Positions 22,170 through 32,049 of a DNA stretch of 41,917 nucleotides are shown piece after piece (positions within the stretch are counted from its first letter, which is position 1; the number at the start of each line of letters is the position of its first letter). The position numbers and the translations under genes are program-made. Below the pieces are notes generated by a model, which saw only the letters and a program-made list of their open reading frames with translations, was not told the DNA's origin and searched no databases. The DNA comes from an uncultured Eudoraea sp. (GTDB taxonomy: Bacteria > Bacteroidota > Bacteroidia > Flavobacteriales > Flavobacteriaceae). The DNA is taken from assembly GCA_947258555.1 (NCBI GenBank), contig CAMYJF010000022.1:1-41917 (forward strand), read 5' to 3'.

Positions 22170-23493
22170 CCTCTTTTCTGAATTTGATCCTGTTTCCGAA
22201 AAACAGTGGAAACATAAGATCCATGCAGACCTGAAAGGCGCAGACTATAATGAAACCCTTATTTGGCAGTCGGGGGAGGGAATAGATGTGCGGCCTTTTT
22301 ATATGGCCGATAGTGAGGAATTCTCATATTCCAGTAAACATCCCGAGGCATGGAGAATAGGTCAAAGGATTGCCTCAGGAGACGACTTTCCCAAGGACCT
22401 GGAAGTCATCATCATCAAAATTTCAGAGGCTGATGAAGTGCCTCAAGCATTAATAGAAAAAGCGATGAGCCAGGGCCTCTTCCTGCATCTTGAGATGGGA
22501 TTTTTGTCCCAGGAGTATATTGGACGAGTAGAAGGAATAATAGGTGATTATGCCAACTTTGCCCTCAATGTTGATCTGCTGGGGAACGTATCCCGTACCG
22601 GGAATTGGTATAAAAACAATGCAGAAGATCATGCCATCCTGCAATTCCTGCTCCAACATTCTAAAGCGACTTATGTCTGTTCTGTAGATACCGGGCTCTT
22701 TCAAAATGCCGGGGCTAATCGTATACAGCAATTGGCCTATGGATTATTGCAGGCTAATGAGTACCTGAACTTCGGTGAGCAGCACGGTCTGAATCCTAAG
22801 CCCTTTGTTTTTAAATCCGCTATTGACGGAAACTATTTCTTTGAGATCGCCAAGCTGAGGGCACTCCGTTGGCTATGGGACACCCTGGCCGCTGAATATG
22901 GTTTGCATACCACATGCCATATCATAGCCGAACCTTCACTTAGAAATAAAACCACTCTTGATTATAATACTAACCTGCTGCGTTCTACCATGGAATGTAT
23001 GTCGGCCATAAACGGTGGAGCAGACACAATTGTAAACCGTCCATACGACAGCCATTTTAAATACGAGAACGATTTTAGTAGTCGCATTGCCCTAAACCAA
23101 TTGCGTATTCTCAAGCATGAGAGTTATTTGGATAAAGTAATTAATCCGGCAGATGGTGCTTACTATATAGAAAATCTCACCGAGCAACTCGCACAAAAAG
23201 CCCTGTCGCTATTTAAAGAACTAGAGGCTTCAGGCGGCTACTATCAGCATCTCAGATCGGGGATGCTCCAAAAGAAGATCAAGGAACAAGCACAAACACA
23301 AGCAAGCGATTTTGAAGCTGGCACTGAAAAATTAGTCGGTGTGAACGCCTATATGAATGAGGAAGATTCCGTTATGGATCAATTAGATTTTTCTCCCTTT
23401 TTACAAAAAGAAGCTCGCAAGACAGAAGTAGAACCTATCGTCACCAAACGACTAGCCTCAAGGCTGGAAAAAACACGTATGAAAGATGGGTAG
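22156..23493 (+). CDS. mutA: Methylmalonyl-CoA mutase, small (beta) subunit
   Basis: 445 residues. The sequence follows the mutase TIM-barrel ([14 protein letters not shown] near residue 34, ETNG-like segments, [17 protein letters not shown] near 330). The C-terminal cobalamin-binding domain is absent, as is usual for the short Bacteroidota small subunit. It pairs with the catalytic large subunit for the adenosylcobalamin-dependent interconversion of methylmalonyl-CoA and succinyl-CoA, connecting propionate metabolism to the TCA cycle. It overlaps divIC by 14 bp and mutB by 8 bp. Confidence 0.94.
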   Translation: MKKNNLFSEFDPVSEKQWKHKIHADLKGADYNETLIWQSGEGIDVRPFYMADSEEFSYSSKHPEAWRIGQRIASGDDFPKDLEVIIIKISEADEVPQALIEKAMSQGLFLHLEMGFLSQEYIGRVEGIIGDYANFALNVDLLGNVSRTGNWYKNNAEDHAILQFLLQHSKATYVCSVDTGLFQNAGANRIQQLAYGLLQANEYLNFGEQHGLNPKPFVFKSAIDGNYFFEIAKLRALRWLWDTLAAEYGLHTTCHIIAEPSLRNKTTLDYNTNLLRSTMECMSAINGGADTIVNRPYDSHFKYENDFSSRIALNQLRILKHESYLDKVINPADGAYYIENLTEQLAQKALSLFKELEASGGYYQHLRSGMLQKKIKEQAQTQASDFEAGTEKLVGVNAYMNEEDSVMDQLDFSPFLQKEARKTEVEPIVTKRLASRLEKTRMKDG

Positions 23494-25648
23494 AAAAAAT
23501 CTGCAACATATTAATCTAAAGACAGTCGGTCAACCCTCCTTCGTTAAAACTTCGGAGGGCGTGGCAAACAACTTTAGTACAGCCGAAGGTATTGATGTGC
23601 AACCAATTTATGGTCCCGAAGACATTCGCGATCTGGAACATCTCGACTTTCCCGCGGGTATTCCGCCCTATCTGCGAGGTCCTTATTCTACCATGTATGT
23701 GCGGCGTCCCTGGACCATCAGGCAGTACGCGGGCTTTTCCACTGCAGAAGAAAGTAATGCCTTTTACAGGCGTAATCTGGCTGCCGGTCAAAAAGGATTA
23801 TCTGTAGCCTTCGACCTGCCAACCCACCGTGGCTATGACAGTGATCACGAACGTGTGGTGGGAGATGTGGGCATGGCCGGAGTGGCCATTGATTCTATCG
23901 AGGATATGAAGATCCTCTTTGACGGGATCCCCCTCGATAAGATGTCGGTTTCCATGACCATGAACGGAGCCGTATTACCTATCATGGCTTTTTATATAGT
24001 GACCGCCGAAATTCAAGGCGTTAAACCCGAACAACTGGCAGGTACCATTCAGAACGATATTTTAAAAGAGTTCATGGTGCGCAATACTTATATCTATCCG
24101 CCTACACCATCTATGCAGATCGTGGCCGATATTTTTGAGTATACCAGCAAGCACATGCCTCGATTTAATAGTATCAGTATAAGCGGTTACCATATGCAGG
24201 AAGCAGGAGCCACTGCAGATATTGAACTGGCCTATACATTGGCCGACGGACTGGAGTATATCCGCACCGGGCTAAAGGCGGGTTTAAAGATCGATGATTT
24301 CGCGCCCCGACTCTCATTTTTCTGGGCGATTGGGATGAACCATTTTATGGAGATCGCAAAAATGCGGGCCGGCAGGATGCTCTGGGCGAAGTTGGTAAAG
24401 CAATTCGACCCGAAAAATCCAAAATCCCTCGCCCTGCGCACACACTGCCAGACCAGTGGCTGGAGCTTAACAGAACAAGATCCATTTAATAATGTAGCCC
24501 GAACTGCAATTGAAGCAGCTGCAGCTGCTTTTGGAGGAACGCAGAGCCTGCATACCAATGCCCTGGATGAGGCCATTGCCTTACCGACAGATTTCTCGGC
24601 TCGGATCGCCAGGAATACACAAATATTTTTGCAGGAAGAGACGAAGATCACTAAGACGGTAGATCCATGGGCCGGTAGTTATTATGTGGAGTACCTGACC
24701 GATGCGATCGCAAAAAAAGCCTGGGAGCGTATCCAGGAAGTAGAAGAATTAGGCGGGATGACCAAGGCCATCGAGGCAGGAATTCCCAAGCGCCGCATTG
24801 AGGAAGCCGCGGCCAGGAAACAAGCACGAATTGATACCGGACAGGAGATCATTGTAGGAGTCAACCAGTTTACCCTGGAAGAGGACGAGCAGATGCAGAC
24901 ATTGGAAGTAGATAATGACCAAGTGAGAAGACTGCAGCTTGATCGCCTTAAGAAACTTAAAAAAGACAGGGACGAATCTCAGGTAAAAAAAGCCCTTCAA
25001 AATCTTTCTGAAGCCGCAAGGGCCAAGCAAGAAGGGAATACAAAGGGTGCACAGAATTTGTTAGCTTTGGCCGTGGAGGCCGCAAGGAAGAAAGCGACCT
25101 TAGGAGAGATAAGCACTGCACTGGAGGAAGTCTATGGCCGATACAATGCACAGATCCAATCTTTTACCGGAGTTTATGCAAAAGAAGTGAAAGAAGACAA
25201 GACATTTATACAAGCACGTGCCCTGGCCGACAGCTTTGCCAACTCGGAGGGTAGAAGGCCGCGAATCATGGTAGCTAAAATGGGTCAGGATGGACATGAC
25301 CGTGGAGCTAAAGTAGTCGCCACAGGCTATGCCGATCTTGGCTTTGATGTAGATATTGGACCCCTTTTCCAGACTCCAGCCGAAGCCGCCAAGCAGGCAG
25401 TGGAAAATGACGTTCATATTTTGGGAGTTTCTTCCCTTGCAGGCGGACATAAAACGCTGGTTCCACAACTTATAGAAGAGCTTAAGAAATACGGTCGGGA
25501 AGACATCCTTGTTGTCGTGGGAGGGGTTATTCCCAAGAAGGATCATACCGCCTTAAAAGAAGCGGGTGCTGTGGCCGTTTTCGGGCCCGGATCCAAGATC
25601 CCGGAAGCCGCTATGGAATTGCTTGAAATTCTGATGAATAGAGGGTAA
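23486..25648 (+). CDS. mutB: Methylmalonyl-CoA mutase, large (alpha) subunit
   Basis: 720 residues, the normal length. The barrel contains [18 protein letters not shown] (CoA/substrate region, with the conserved Tyr), [26 protein letters not shown] (with the active-site His) and [11 protein letters not shown]. The C-terminal cobalamin-binding domain has the D-x-H-x-x-G motif ([12 protein letters not shown]) and the later SSLAGGH and GGVIP strands. The subunit is catalytically complete. The gene overlaps mutA by 8 bp. The meaB chaperone and the epimerase are not in the window. No B12 riboswitch precedes the operon. Confidence 0.97.
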   Translation: MGRKNLQHINLKTVGQPSFVKTSEGVANNFSTAEGIDVQPIYGPEDIRDLEHLDFPAGIPPYLRGPYSTMYVRRPWTIRQYAGFSTAEESNAFYRRNLAAGQKGLSVAFDLPTHRGYDSDHERVVGDVGMAGVAIDSIEDMKILFDGIPLDKMSVSMTMNGAVLPIMAFYIVTAEIQGVKPEQLAGTIQNDILKEFMVRNTYIYPPTPSMQIVADIFEYTSKHMPRFNSISISGYHMQEAGATADIELAYTLADGLEYIRTGLKAGLKIDDFAPRLSFFWAIGMNHFMEIAKMRAGRMLWAKLVKQFDPKNPKSLALRTHCQTSGWSLTEQDPFNNVARTAIEAAAAAFGGTQSLHTNALDEAIALPTDFSARIARNTQIFLQEETKITKTVDPWAGSYYVEYLTDAIAKKAWERIQEVEELGGMTKAIEAGIPKRRIEEAAARKQARIDTGQEIIVGVNQFTLEEDEQMQTLEVDNDQVRRLQLDRLKKLKKDRDESQVKKALQNLSEAARAKQEGNTKGAQNLLALAVEAARKKATLGEISTALEEVYGRYNAQIQSFTGVYAKEVKEDKTFIQARALADSFANSEGRRPRIMVAKMGQDGHDRGAKVVATGYADLGFDVDIGPLFQTPAEAAKQAVENDVHILGVSSLAGGHKTLVPQLIEELKKYGREDILVVVGGVIPKKDHTALKEAGAVAVFGPGSKIPEAAMELLEILMNRG

Positions 25649-25747
25649 ATCTTCCCATTTTCAGGGCTTTTCCGCTCAACACCCTCACTTTAACAGACTT
25701 TAACGCTAAAGCAAAAAGTTATTCACTTGGTGTTAACAAATTCCTTT

Positions 25748-25776
25748 TTGACCGATTGCAAATAATCGTATTTTTA
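25748..25776 (+). promoter_or_regulatory. Promoter of the parA-parB operon
   Basis: TTG at 25748-25750, 18 nt, then TATTTTTA at 25769-25776 (one mismatch from TAnnTTTG). The parA start follows 19 bp after the -7 element. The 147-bp gap shows no clear terminator for mutB. Confidence 0.6.
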
Positions 25777-25795
25777 GACCCTAACTTACGTTTAC

Positions 25796-26569
25796 ATGGG
25801 TAAAATAATTGCTATTGCAAATCAGAAGGGCGGTGTAGGAAAGACAACAACAAGCGTAAACCTGGCAGCCTCACTAGGTGTTTTAGAGAAAAAAGTATTG
25901 CTGATCGATGCAGATCCACAGGCAAATGCCACTTCAGGATTAGGAGTCGATTGCGATGCCGTAACCGAGGGTACCTATCAGGTATTGGAACATTCCTTAA
26001 CGGCTGCAGAAACTATAATAGAAACTTCCTCCCCCAATGTAGATCTTATTCCTTCGCACATAGATCTGGTCGCTATTGAGATAGAACTCGTAGACAAGCC
26101 TAATCGTGAATATATGCTGAAACAGGCCATTAATGACCTGAAGACGATCTACGATTATATATTGATCGACTGTGCTCCATCATTGGGATTGTTGACTTTA
26201 AATGCCCTGACTGCGGCTGATTCTGTCATCATTCCCATCCAATGTGAATATTTCGCCCTGGAAGGCCTGGGCAAATTATTAAACACATTAAAAAGTGTAC
26301 AACGTATCCACAATCCGGATCTCGATATTGAAGGCATGGTATTGACCATGTACGATTCCCGACTCCGACTTTCCAACCAGGTTGTGGAAGAAGTTCGCAA
26401 GCATTTTGGCGATATGGTTTTTAAGACCATTATCCAGCGAAATGTACGCCTTGGGGAAGCGCCCAGCTATGGGGAAACCATCATAAAATATGATGCCAGC
26501 AGCAAGGGGGCAGCGAATTACCTGAATATGGCAAGTGAACTCCTCAAGAAAAATAAGGAGCATGTATAA
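25796..26569 (+). CDS. parA: Chromosome partitioning ATPase ParA (Soj)
   Basis: 257 residues. Deviant Walker A KGGVGKTT (10-17), LIDADPQANATSGLG (37-51), Walker B-type YILIDCAPSLGLLT (about 118-131) and the RLGEAPSYGETI region mark a chromosomal Soj-type ParA. It dimerises on ATP and binds DNA non-specifically to move ParB-parS complexes. Its stop shares one base with the parB start. Confidence 0.96.
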   Translation: MGKIIAIANQKGGVGKTTTSVNLAASLGVLEKKVLLIDADPQANATSGLGVDCDAVTEGTYQVLEHSLTAAETIIETSSPNVDLIPSHIDLVAIEIELVDKPNREYMLKQAINDLKTIYDYILIDCAPSLGLLTLNALTAADSVIIPIQCEYFALEGLGKLLNTLKSVQRIHNPDLDIEGMVLTMYDSRLRLSNQVVEEVRKHFGDMVFKTIIQRNVRLGEAPSYGETIIKYDASSKGAANYLNMASELLKKNKEHV

Positions 26570-27477
26570 TGGCTAAAGCAGTAAAAAAACAAGCCTTGGG
26601 ACGTGGACTTTCAGCCTTATTGAAAGACCCTGAAAATGATATTCAATCCGTGGCGGATGAGAATGCTGATAAGGTAGTCGGCAGCATCGTGGAATTGGAA
26701 TTGGATTCGATCGAGGTCAATCCCTTCCAACCAAGGACGCACTTTGATGAAGAATCCTTGCATCAACTCGGATCTTCCATAAAACAATTAGGAGTGATCC
26801 AGCCGATCACTGTACGCAAAACAGATTTCAACAAATTTCAGTTGGTTTCCGGTGAAAGGCGGTACCGGGCTTCCAAGCTTATCGGCCTAAAAACCATCCC
26901 TGCGTATATCCGCATTGCCAATGACCAGGAAGCGCTGGAAATGGCCCTGGTTGAAAATATTCAGCGGCAGGACCTGGATCCCATTGAGATCGCCCTTTCG
27001 TATAGACGGTTGATCGAAGAGATCGGTCTGACACAGGAACAACTGAGTGGTCGTGTGGGTAAAAAACGCTCGACAATTGCGAATTATATGCGACTCCTGA
27101 AACTGGATCCCATTATTCAAACGGGCATGCGTGATGGTTTTATCAGCATGGGACATGGTCGGGCATTGGTGAATATTGACAATCGTTCAGACCAAATAGA
27201 TCTCTATGAGCAACTGGTAAGTAACAATTGGTCTGTTCGCGAAATAGAACAGGCTGTTCAGAACTTCCAGAAGGGAGGGGAAACCTCACAAAAGGCAAGC
27301 GGCGGAGCTTCCAGGGAGATCCCGGGCTATGCCAAGGCCTATTTAGATGACCTGAAACGCTACCTGGATGCAGATGTTAGCCTGAGCTCAGGCGGATCGT
27401 CAAAAGGGAAGATAAACATACCTTTTACCTCAGAAGAAGATTTCAGGCGACTGAAGAAACTGATCACGGGTGTTTAA
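26569..27477 (+). CDS. parB: Chromosome partitioning CTPase/DNA-binding protein ParB (Spo0J)
   Basis: 302 residues. The N-terminus KKQALGRGLSALL is the usual ParA-stimulating peptide. The ParB CTPase motifs follow: NPFQPR (about 51-56), VSGERRYRAS (about 93-102, containing GERR) and ALVENIQRQDLDPIE. The helix-turn-helix is around LSGRVGKKRSTIANYMRLLKL, and the C-terminal dimerisation region ends FRRLKKLI. No full parS palindrome was seen in this window. The parB stop lies inside the start region of the next gene (GTG at 27470). Confidence 0.96.
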   Translation: MAKAVKKQALGRGLSALLKDPENDIQSVADENADKVVGSIVELELDSIEVNPFQPRTHFDEESLHQLGSSIKQLGVIQPITVRKTDFNKFQLVSGERRYRASKLIGLKTIPAYIRIANDQEALEMALVENIQRQDLDPIEIALSYRRLIEEIGLTQEQLSGRVGKKRSTIANYMRLLKLDPIIQTGMRDGFISMGHGRALVNIDNRSDQIDLYEQLVSNNWSVREIEQAVQNFQKGGETSQKASGGASREIPGYAKAYLDDLKRYLDADVSLSSGGSSKGKINIPFTSEEDFRRLKKLITGV

Positions 27478-28108
27478 AAAGCACATATTCCTTCTATTAT
27501 TTACTTGTGTGCTCTGCACGCTTCACGCCCAGGAGACAGCAACGGATACCTTGCGTGTAGATACGGTGCTGACCAAAAAGCAGAAGCGCAAACTGAAGAA
27601 GAAAAATGAAATTAAGGGCCCGATTGATCCCCTTAAACCTAGTAGAGCTGCTTTTTATTCAGCTGTCTTACCGGGCTTGGGTCAGGCGTATAATAAACGG
27701 TATTGGAAGATCCCTCTGGTATGGGGCGCTTTGGGCGCAGGGATCTATGCATTTAATTATAATAACGGAGAGTACAACAGGTTTAGATCGGCCTTTAAAC
27801 GCAGGCAGGCAGGCTTTATTGACGATGAATTCTATGACCTAAACGGGAGTGGGATAGTGCCCGGGGAACCCGACTTTTCGGATGAAGCCTTACAAGATGC
27901 CCAGGAACGCTTTCAGCGAGACAGGGATCTGTCATTACTAATTACTATCGGACTCTATGCCTTGAATATTATTGATGCCAATGTAGATGCGCATCTGAAA
28001 CAATTCAATGTAGATGAAAACCTCAGCATGGATATAAAACCCTACTTGCACTGGGAAGAACAATACGGACAGGCCCATTACGGCCTGGCGCTACAAATAA
28101 AATTTTAA
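27470..28108 (+). CDS. DUF5683-type membrane protein
   Basis: 212 residues from a GTG start overlapping parB by 8 bp; no ATG alternative keeps the signal peptide. Signal peptide (IFLLLFTCVLCTLHAQ) is followed by a basic linker KKQKRKLKKK. Then come two close hydrophobic segments around AAFYSAVLPGLGQAYNKRYWKIPLVWGALGAGIYAF and a later one (LSLLITIGLYALNIID). The LPGLGQxYN core is shared by the Bacteroidota family annotated as DUF5683, which is commonly found between parB and dapB. Function unknown. Confidence 0.85.
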   Translation: MFKKHIFLLLFTCVLCTLHAQETATDTLRVDTVLTKKQKRKLKKKNEIKGPIDPLKPSRAAFYSAVLPGLGQAYNKRYWKIPLVWGALGAGIYAFNYNNGEYNRFRSAFKRRQAGFIDDEFYDLNGSGIVPGEPDFSDEALQDAQERFQRDRDLSLLITIGLYALNIIDANVDAHLKQFNVDENLSMDIKPYLHWEEQYGQAHYGLALQIKF

Positions 28109-28810
28109 ATGCGGATCGGACTTTTTGGATATGGAAAAATGGGTCAATTGATCGGGAAGCTAGCGACAGATCAAGGCCATGAGATCGTGGCCCGTATTGA
28201 TATCGATTCAGCGCTGGCACCATATGCTTCAATGGATGTTGCGATCGATTTCAGTACGCCCGAAGCTGCTTTCGACATAGTGAAAGGCTGTCTAGAAAAT
28301 GGCGTGCCGGTGATCTCCGGGACTACGGGGTGGCTTGATAGAAGATCGGAGATCGAAGCCATTTGTAATAAAAATAAAGGAGGATTCCTTTATGCGTCCA
28401 ACTTTAGCCTGGGGGTTAACTTATTCTTTAAACTGAATAAAGACCTAACAAAAATGATGGACAAACATTCGCATTATCGTGTTCGGATGCATGAGACGCA
28501 TCACGAAAATAAACTAGATGCGCCAAGTGGAACAGCGATCCGATTGGCTCATGACATCGCCGATAATTCCCGGTATACCGGCTGGTCTATGGATTCTAAA
28601 GATCCGGAGATGATCTCCGTAACATCTACTCGCGAAGGAAAGGTCCCCGGAACACACGAGATCTTGTGGGAGAGTGCAGACGATGCCATACAGATCACGC
28701 ATACAGCCCACAGTAGAATGGGATTTGCTGCCGGAGCACTCCTGGCCGCCAAGTGGATCGTAGGGAAAAAAGGGCTGTTTAGCATGCAAGATGTGTTAGA
28801 GGATGGGTAA
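28109..28810 (+). CDS. dapB: 4-Hydroxy-tetrahydrodipicolinate reductase
   Basis: 233 residues, the shorter Bacteroidota form (E. coli 273). N-terminal NAD(P)-binding GLFGYGKMGQLIG (residues 3-15), GTTGW (about 72-76), and the catalytic/substrate segment HYRVRMHETHHENKLDAPSG, including the His-His pair and the Lys-x-x-x-PSGT loop. It reduces the product of DapA in the lysine/diaminopimelate pathway, needed for peptidoglycan. It starts on the base after the DUF5683 stop, so it is part of the par operon. Confidence 0.96.
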   Translation: MRIGLFGYGKMGQLIGKLATDQGHEIVARIDIDSALAPYASMDVAIDFSTPEAAFDIVKGCLENGVPVISGTTGWLDRRSEIEAICNKNKGGFLYASNFSLGVNLFFKLNKDLTKMMDKHSHYRVRMHETHHENKLDAPSGTAIRLAHDIADNSRYTGWSMDSKDPEMISVTSTREGKVPGTHEILWESADDAIQITHTAHSRMGFAAGALLAAKWIVGKKGLFSMQDVLEDG

Positions 28811-28828
28811 AGTTTGTAACACAGTCCG

Positions 28829-28836
28829 TAATTTTG
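28829..28836 (+). promoter_or_regulatory. -7 element of a lepB promoter
   Basis: TAATTTTG matches TAnnTTTG and ends 23 bp before the lepB start. The only upstream TTG (28814-28816) is 12 nt away, closer than usual, so strength is uncertain. Confidence 0.45.
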
Positions 28837-28859
28837 CGTCTTAAATCCAAATAGAACAT

Positions 28860-30560
28860 ATGAACGGTACACAATGGTTACTCTTTATCCTGCTAGTTCA
28901 GGTGGTTCATTTCCTGGGGACCTGGAGATTGTATGTTAAAGCAGGAAGGAAGGCCTGGGAGGCTGCAGTACCCATCTATAACGCCGTTATTCTCATGAAG
29001 ATCATCAAGCGCCCCTGGTGGTGGGTGATCTTGCTTTTTATCCCTATTATAAATTTATTGATGTTTCCTGTAGTTTGGGTAGAAACGATCCGGAGTTTTG
29101 GCAGGAATAGTGTTTGGGAAAGCTGGGTAGTCGTACTCACTCTGGGTTTCTATGTCTACTATGTGAACTATGCCATGGATGTAGTCTATGTCCCGGACCG
29201 ATCCTTGCACCCGCGGACAGGACTAGGTGAATGGGTTAGTTCTATTGTTTTTGCCATCGTAGCCGCAACCCTGGTACATACCTATTTTATGCAGCCCTAT
29301 GTGATCCCTACCGGATCGCTGGAACGCACACTACGCATAGGCGACCTCCTCTTTGTGTCGAAATTCCACTACGGGGCACGTACACCCATGACTACTGTTG
29401 CGGCACCTATGGTGCACGATACCCTACCGGGTTTGGGTATACGTTCGTATCTGAATAAGCCTCAACTACCCTATTTCAGGCTTCCGGGATTTGAGAGTGT
29501 AGAGAAAAACGATATTGTCGTCTTTAGCTGGCCTGCCGATACAGTGCGCATCTTTTTCAAGAAGGAGCAAGGGGTTAGGAAACCGATCGATAAAAAATCG
29601 AACTATGTAAAACGCTGTGTGGGAACACCCGGGGATTCCCTGGAAGTCCGCAACGGTTTTGTCTATATCAATGGGGAGCAATTGGTCTTACACGATCGGG
29701 CAAAGCCGATGTATGACTATACACTGTATGCCCAAAAAGGTGTAAGCAGCCGCTTACTCAGATCGGCCGGTGTAGATGACTTCTCCCGAAAGTATTTATC
29801 CGGACCGCTCAATCAAGAGCAATTCAATTTGATCAGTAAATATCTCATAGGTGCGAACCAGAATGATCGGGGGGAGATCGAATTATACGCAAAAGCGGCA
29901 GGCATTCCTATAGAGGCGATCCGTGCGGCCGGACTCAATTTACGCGAAGAGACCGGAAGAGAGCGTATGGCTACTATGACGGATGAGATGGTAGAAAAAG
30001 TAAAAGCCGACTCCCGTATTGATTCTGTCGTAAAGATCATGGAAGTACCTGGCAAACCAGGCCATAATATTTTCCCGCAAGATCCGCGATACCCTTGGAA
30101 CAACGATAATTTTGGTCCTATCTACCTTCCCAGGGCAGGCGATAAGGTTGACATGAATCCGGATGTACTCCCTCTGTATAAAAAGATCATTCGCGATTAT
30201 GAGCAAAACACTATTTCTATAAGTGGCAACCAGGTTATGATCAATGGGCAGGCTGCAGATAGCTATACGTTTAAAATGGACTATTACTGGATGATGGGAG
30301 ATAACAGGCATCATTCTGAGGACAGCAGAACCTGGGGCTATGTCCCGGCAGACCATATTGTAGGCAAGCCTGTATTTATCTGGTTGAGTTTTGACAATTT
30401 CAATGATGGCCTTGCCAAATGGCGCCCGAGATGGGAGCGTATCTTTACGACCGTTGGTGGCTCAGGAGAACCCCGCTCCTACTTCATCCCCTTCCTTATT
30501 TTTATCGGTGCCTGGATCGTATATGCCAAGATCCGAAAACGCAAACAAAAAACTGGCTAA
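28860..30560 (+). CDS. lepB: Signal peptidase I (enlarged Bacteroidota form)
   Basis: 566 residues, far larger than the 324 of E. coli. The first 110 residues contain about three membrane helices resembling DUF5684. The peptidase then begins: catalytic Ser153 in PTGSLERTLR, Lys251 in NYVKRCVGTPGDS (S26 boxes B and D), and box E MMGDNRHHSEDSRTWGYVP near residue 475. Between boxes D and E lies an insertion of about 200 residues. A final membrane helix ends the protein (FIPFLIFIGAWIVYA). It removes signal peptides on the outer face of the inner membrane. The stop shares one base with the wbqC-like start. Confidence 0.93.
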   Translation: MNGTQWLLFILLVQVVHFLGTWRLYVKAGRKAWEAAVPIYNAVILMKIIKRPWWWVILLFIPIINLLMFPVVWVETIRSFGRNSVWESWVVVLTLGFYVYYVNYAMDVVYVPDRSLHPRTGLGEWVSSIVFAIVAATLVHTYFMQPYVIPTGSLERTLRIGDLLFVSKFHYGARTPMTTVAAPMVHDTLPGLGIRSYLNKPQLPYFRLPGFESVEKNDIVVFSWPADTVRIFFKKEQGVRKPIDKKSNYVKRCVGTPGDSLEVRNGFVYINGEQLVLHDRAKPMYDYTLYAQKGVSSRLLRSAGVDDFSRKYLSGPLNQEQFNLISKYLIGANQNDRGEIELYAKAAGIPIEAIRAAGLNLREETGRERMATMTDEMVEKVKADSRIDSVVKIMEVPGKPGHNIFPQDPRYPWNNDNFGPIYLPRAGDKVDMNPDVLPLYKKIIRDYEQNTISISGNQVMINGQAADSYTFKMDYYWMMGDNRHHSEDSRTWGYVPADHIVGKPVFIWLSFDNFNDGLAKWRPRWERIFTTVGGSGEPRSYFIPFLIFIGAWIVYAKIRKRKQKTG

Positions 30561-31204
30561 TGCCCATATGCCTGCATCCCACTTATTTCCCGAATGTAAT
30601 GACCTTTTCGGTTATTCTTTCGAATGATATAGTCTGGGAAGTGCATGATAATTACCAAAAGCAAACCTATCGTAACCGTTGCCATATTTGTACGGATCAA
30701 GGCAGGCATGTATTATCTGTGCCGATCAAACATGCAGGCACACATGAGGGGAGGCAGTTATATAGGGATGTACAATTAGACGATAGCACACGCTGGCAGC
30801 GCCAGCATTGGCGTGGGATACAAACGGCCTACCGCGCTTCTCCTTTTTTTGAATACTACGAAGATGATATCGCTCCATTATTTGAGCCCGGGTTTACCCA
30901 TTTGATGGAATTAAATTTTGAGATCCTAAAAGTTCTTGGGGAACTGATCGGGTTTGAAGTGAGCCAAACCAAAACTACTTCCTATGCGCCCGAACTGGAG
31001 GACTTAAAAGATGGGCGTTATTTGGTGAATGCAAAATTGGATCTGAAAAAATCGCCGGAGGCATATCACCAGGTATTCCATGATAAACACGGTTTTATTG
31101 ATAAGCTATCGGTTTTGGATGTGTTATTCAATCTGGGTCCACAGGCCTCAGCCTATTTGAAAAAAGTATGGGATCAGTCTTCTTTGCCGGCTTTAAAGAG
31201 ATAG
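30560..31204 (+). CDS. WbqC-like family protein
   Basis: 214 residues from an ATG that overlaps the lepB stop (TAATG). This start gives MPICLHPTYFPNV, the expected WbqC opening with the conserved HPTYFP. EVHDNYQKQTYRNRCHI, LDDSTRWQRQHWRGIQTAYRASPFFEYY and NLGPQA are typical of the family. WbqC proteins occur in O-antigen clusters and, in Bacteroidota, beside lepB; the biochemical role is not settled. The last 31 bp overlap the end of the convergent rhomboid gene. Confidence 0.85.
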   Translation: MPICLHPTYFPNVMTFSVILSNDIVWEVHDNYQKQTYRNRCHICTDQGRHVLSVPIKHAGTHEGRQLYRDVQLDDSTRWQRQHWRGIQTAYRASPFFEYYEDDIAPLFEPGFTHLMELNFEILKVLGELIGFEVSQTKTTSYAPELEDLKDGRYLVNAKLDLKKSPEAYHQVFHDKHGFIDKLSVLDVLFNLGPQASAYLKKVWDQSSLPALKR

Positions 31205-32049
31205 TCTTTTTCTTCTTTGGACAGGCTTTCATAGCCAGACTTGCTGATCTTATCGAGAATTGTATCGATCTTGCGCTGCTTGCTTTCTTTATCGTAATCT
31301 ACCGCCTCTTTCTTTGCCTTCCTGTCTTTTTTCTTTCGATAAACCGTTTTCATAGGAGCTTTGGCCGACTTCTTTGAACTAAAGAGATCAGCAATGCCAT
31401 CCAGCATATTGGAGAACCATGCTCCAATATCATTACCCTTGGTGAGCTGCCTGGCATAGAGATAACCTAAGAACGCACCGCCCAAATGTGCCAGGTGTCC
31501 CCCTGCATTCCCACCTGGAAGTTGTATCAGGTCCAGTAAAACAACGAATACACCTAAATACCAGAGTTTAATGTTGAAGAAAAAGAGTCGGACTTCCTGG
31601 TTCGGGATATAGGTACAGATAAAGATCAGAACTGCTGTCACACCGGCAGAAGCACCAATAAGTGCTGTGCGGGCTCCGGCAAAGACCGGGAAGACATTAT
31701 AGCTCAGTAGAAATATGAGTCCGCCCAGGATCACGCCAAGAAAATAGACATTGATCAATTTGCGGCCTCCGAACAAATTAAGGAAGATGCGGGAGGAAAA
31801 GTAGAGGATGATCATATTCCAAAACAAATGCCAGATGCCGCCGTGAAAAAAGGAATACGTGACTATAGACCAAGGCTGAGTAAGGAAACGCCCAAGGTCT
31901 TTTGGCAACTCAAACCACTGTACCAACACGTCCTTGTCCCAGCCAAAGAGGAAGGGAAGGATAGCATTCACGATAAATATCAGCACATTGACTACTATGA
32001 GCTTTTGTGCAATATTCAAGCGCGCGTATTGATACTTCACGTCATTCAT
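31174..32049 (-). CDS. Rhomboid-family intramembrane serine protease A
   Basis: 291 residues with six helices in residues about 15-200. The catalytic dyad can be placed: S134 in IGASAGV and H188 in GGHLAHLGG. HGGIWHLFWNMI near residue 69 is the oxyanion/structural helix. A charged cytoplasmic tail of about 90 residues (KKKDRKAKKEAVDYDKE and so on, ending GYESLSKEEKDYLFKAGKE) follows, as in many Bacteroidota rhomboids. The gene starts on the base after the second rhomboid's stop. The 3' end overlaps the wbqC-like gene on the other strand. Confidence 0.92.
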   Translation of the reverse strand: MNDVKYQYARLNIAQKLIVVNVLIFIVNAILPFLFGWDKDVLVQWFELPKDLGRFLTQPWSIVTYSFFHGGIWHLFWNMIILYFSSRIFLNLFGGRKLINVYFLGVILGGLIFLLSYNVFPVFAGARTALIGASAGVTAVLIFICTYIPNQEVRLFFFNIKLWYLGVFVVLLDLIQLPGGNAGGHLAHLGGAFLGYLYARQLTKGNDIGAWFSNMLDGIADLFSSKKSAKAPMKTVYRKKKDRKAKKEAVDYDKESKQRKIDTILDKISKSGYESLSKEEKDYLFKAGKED

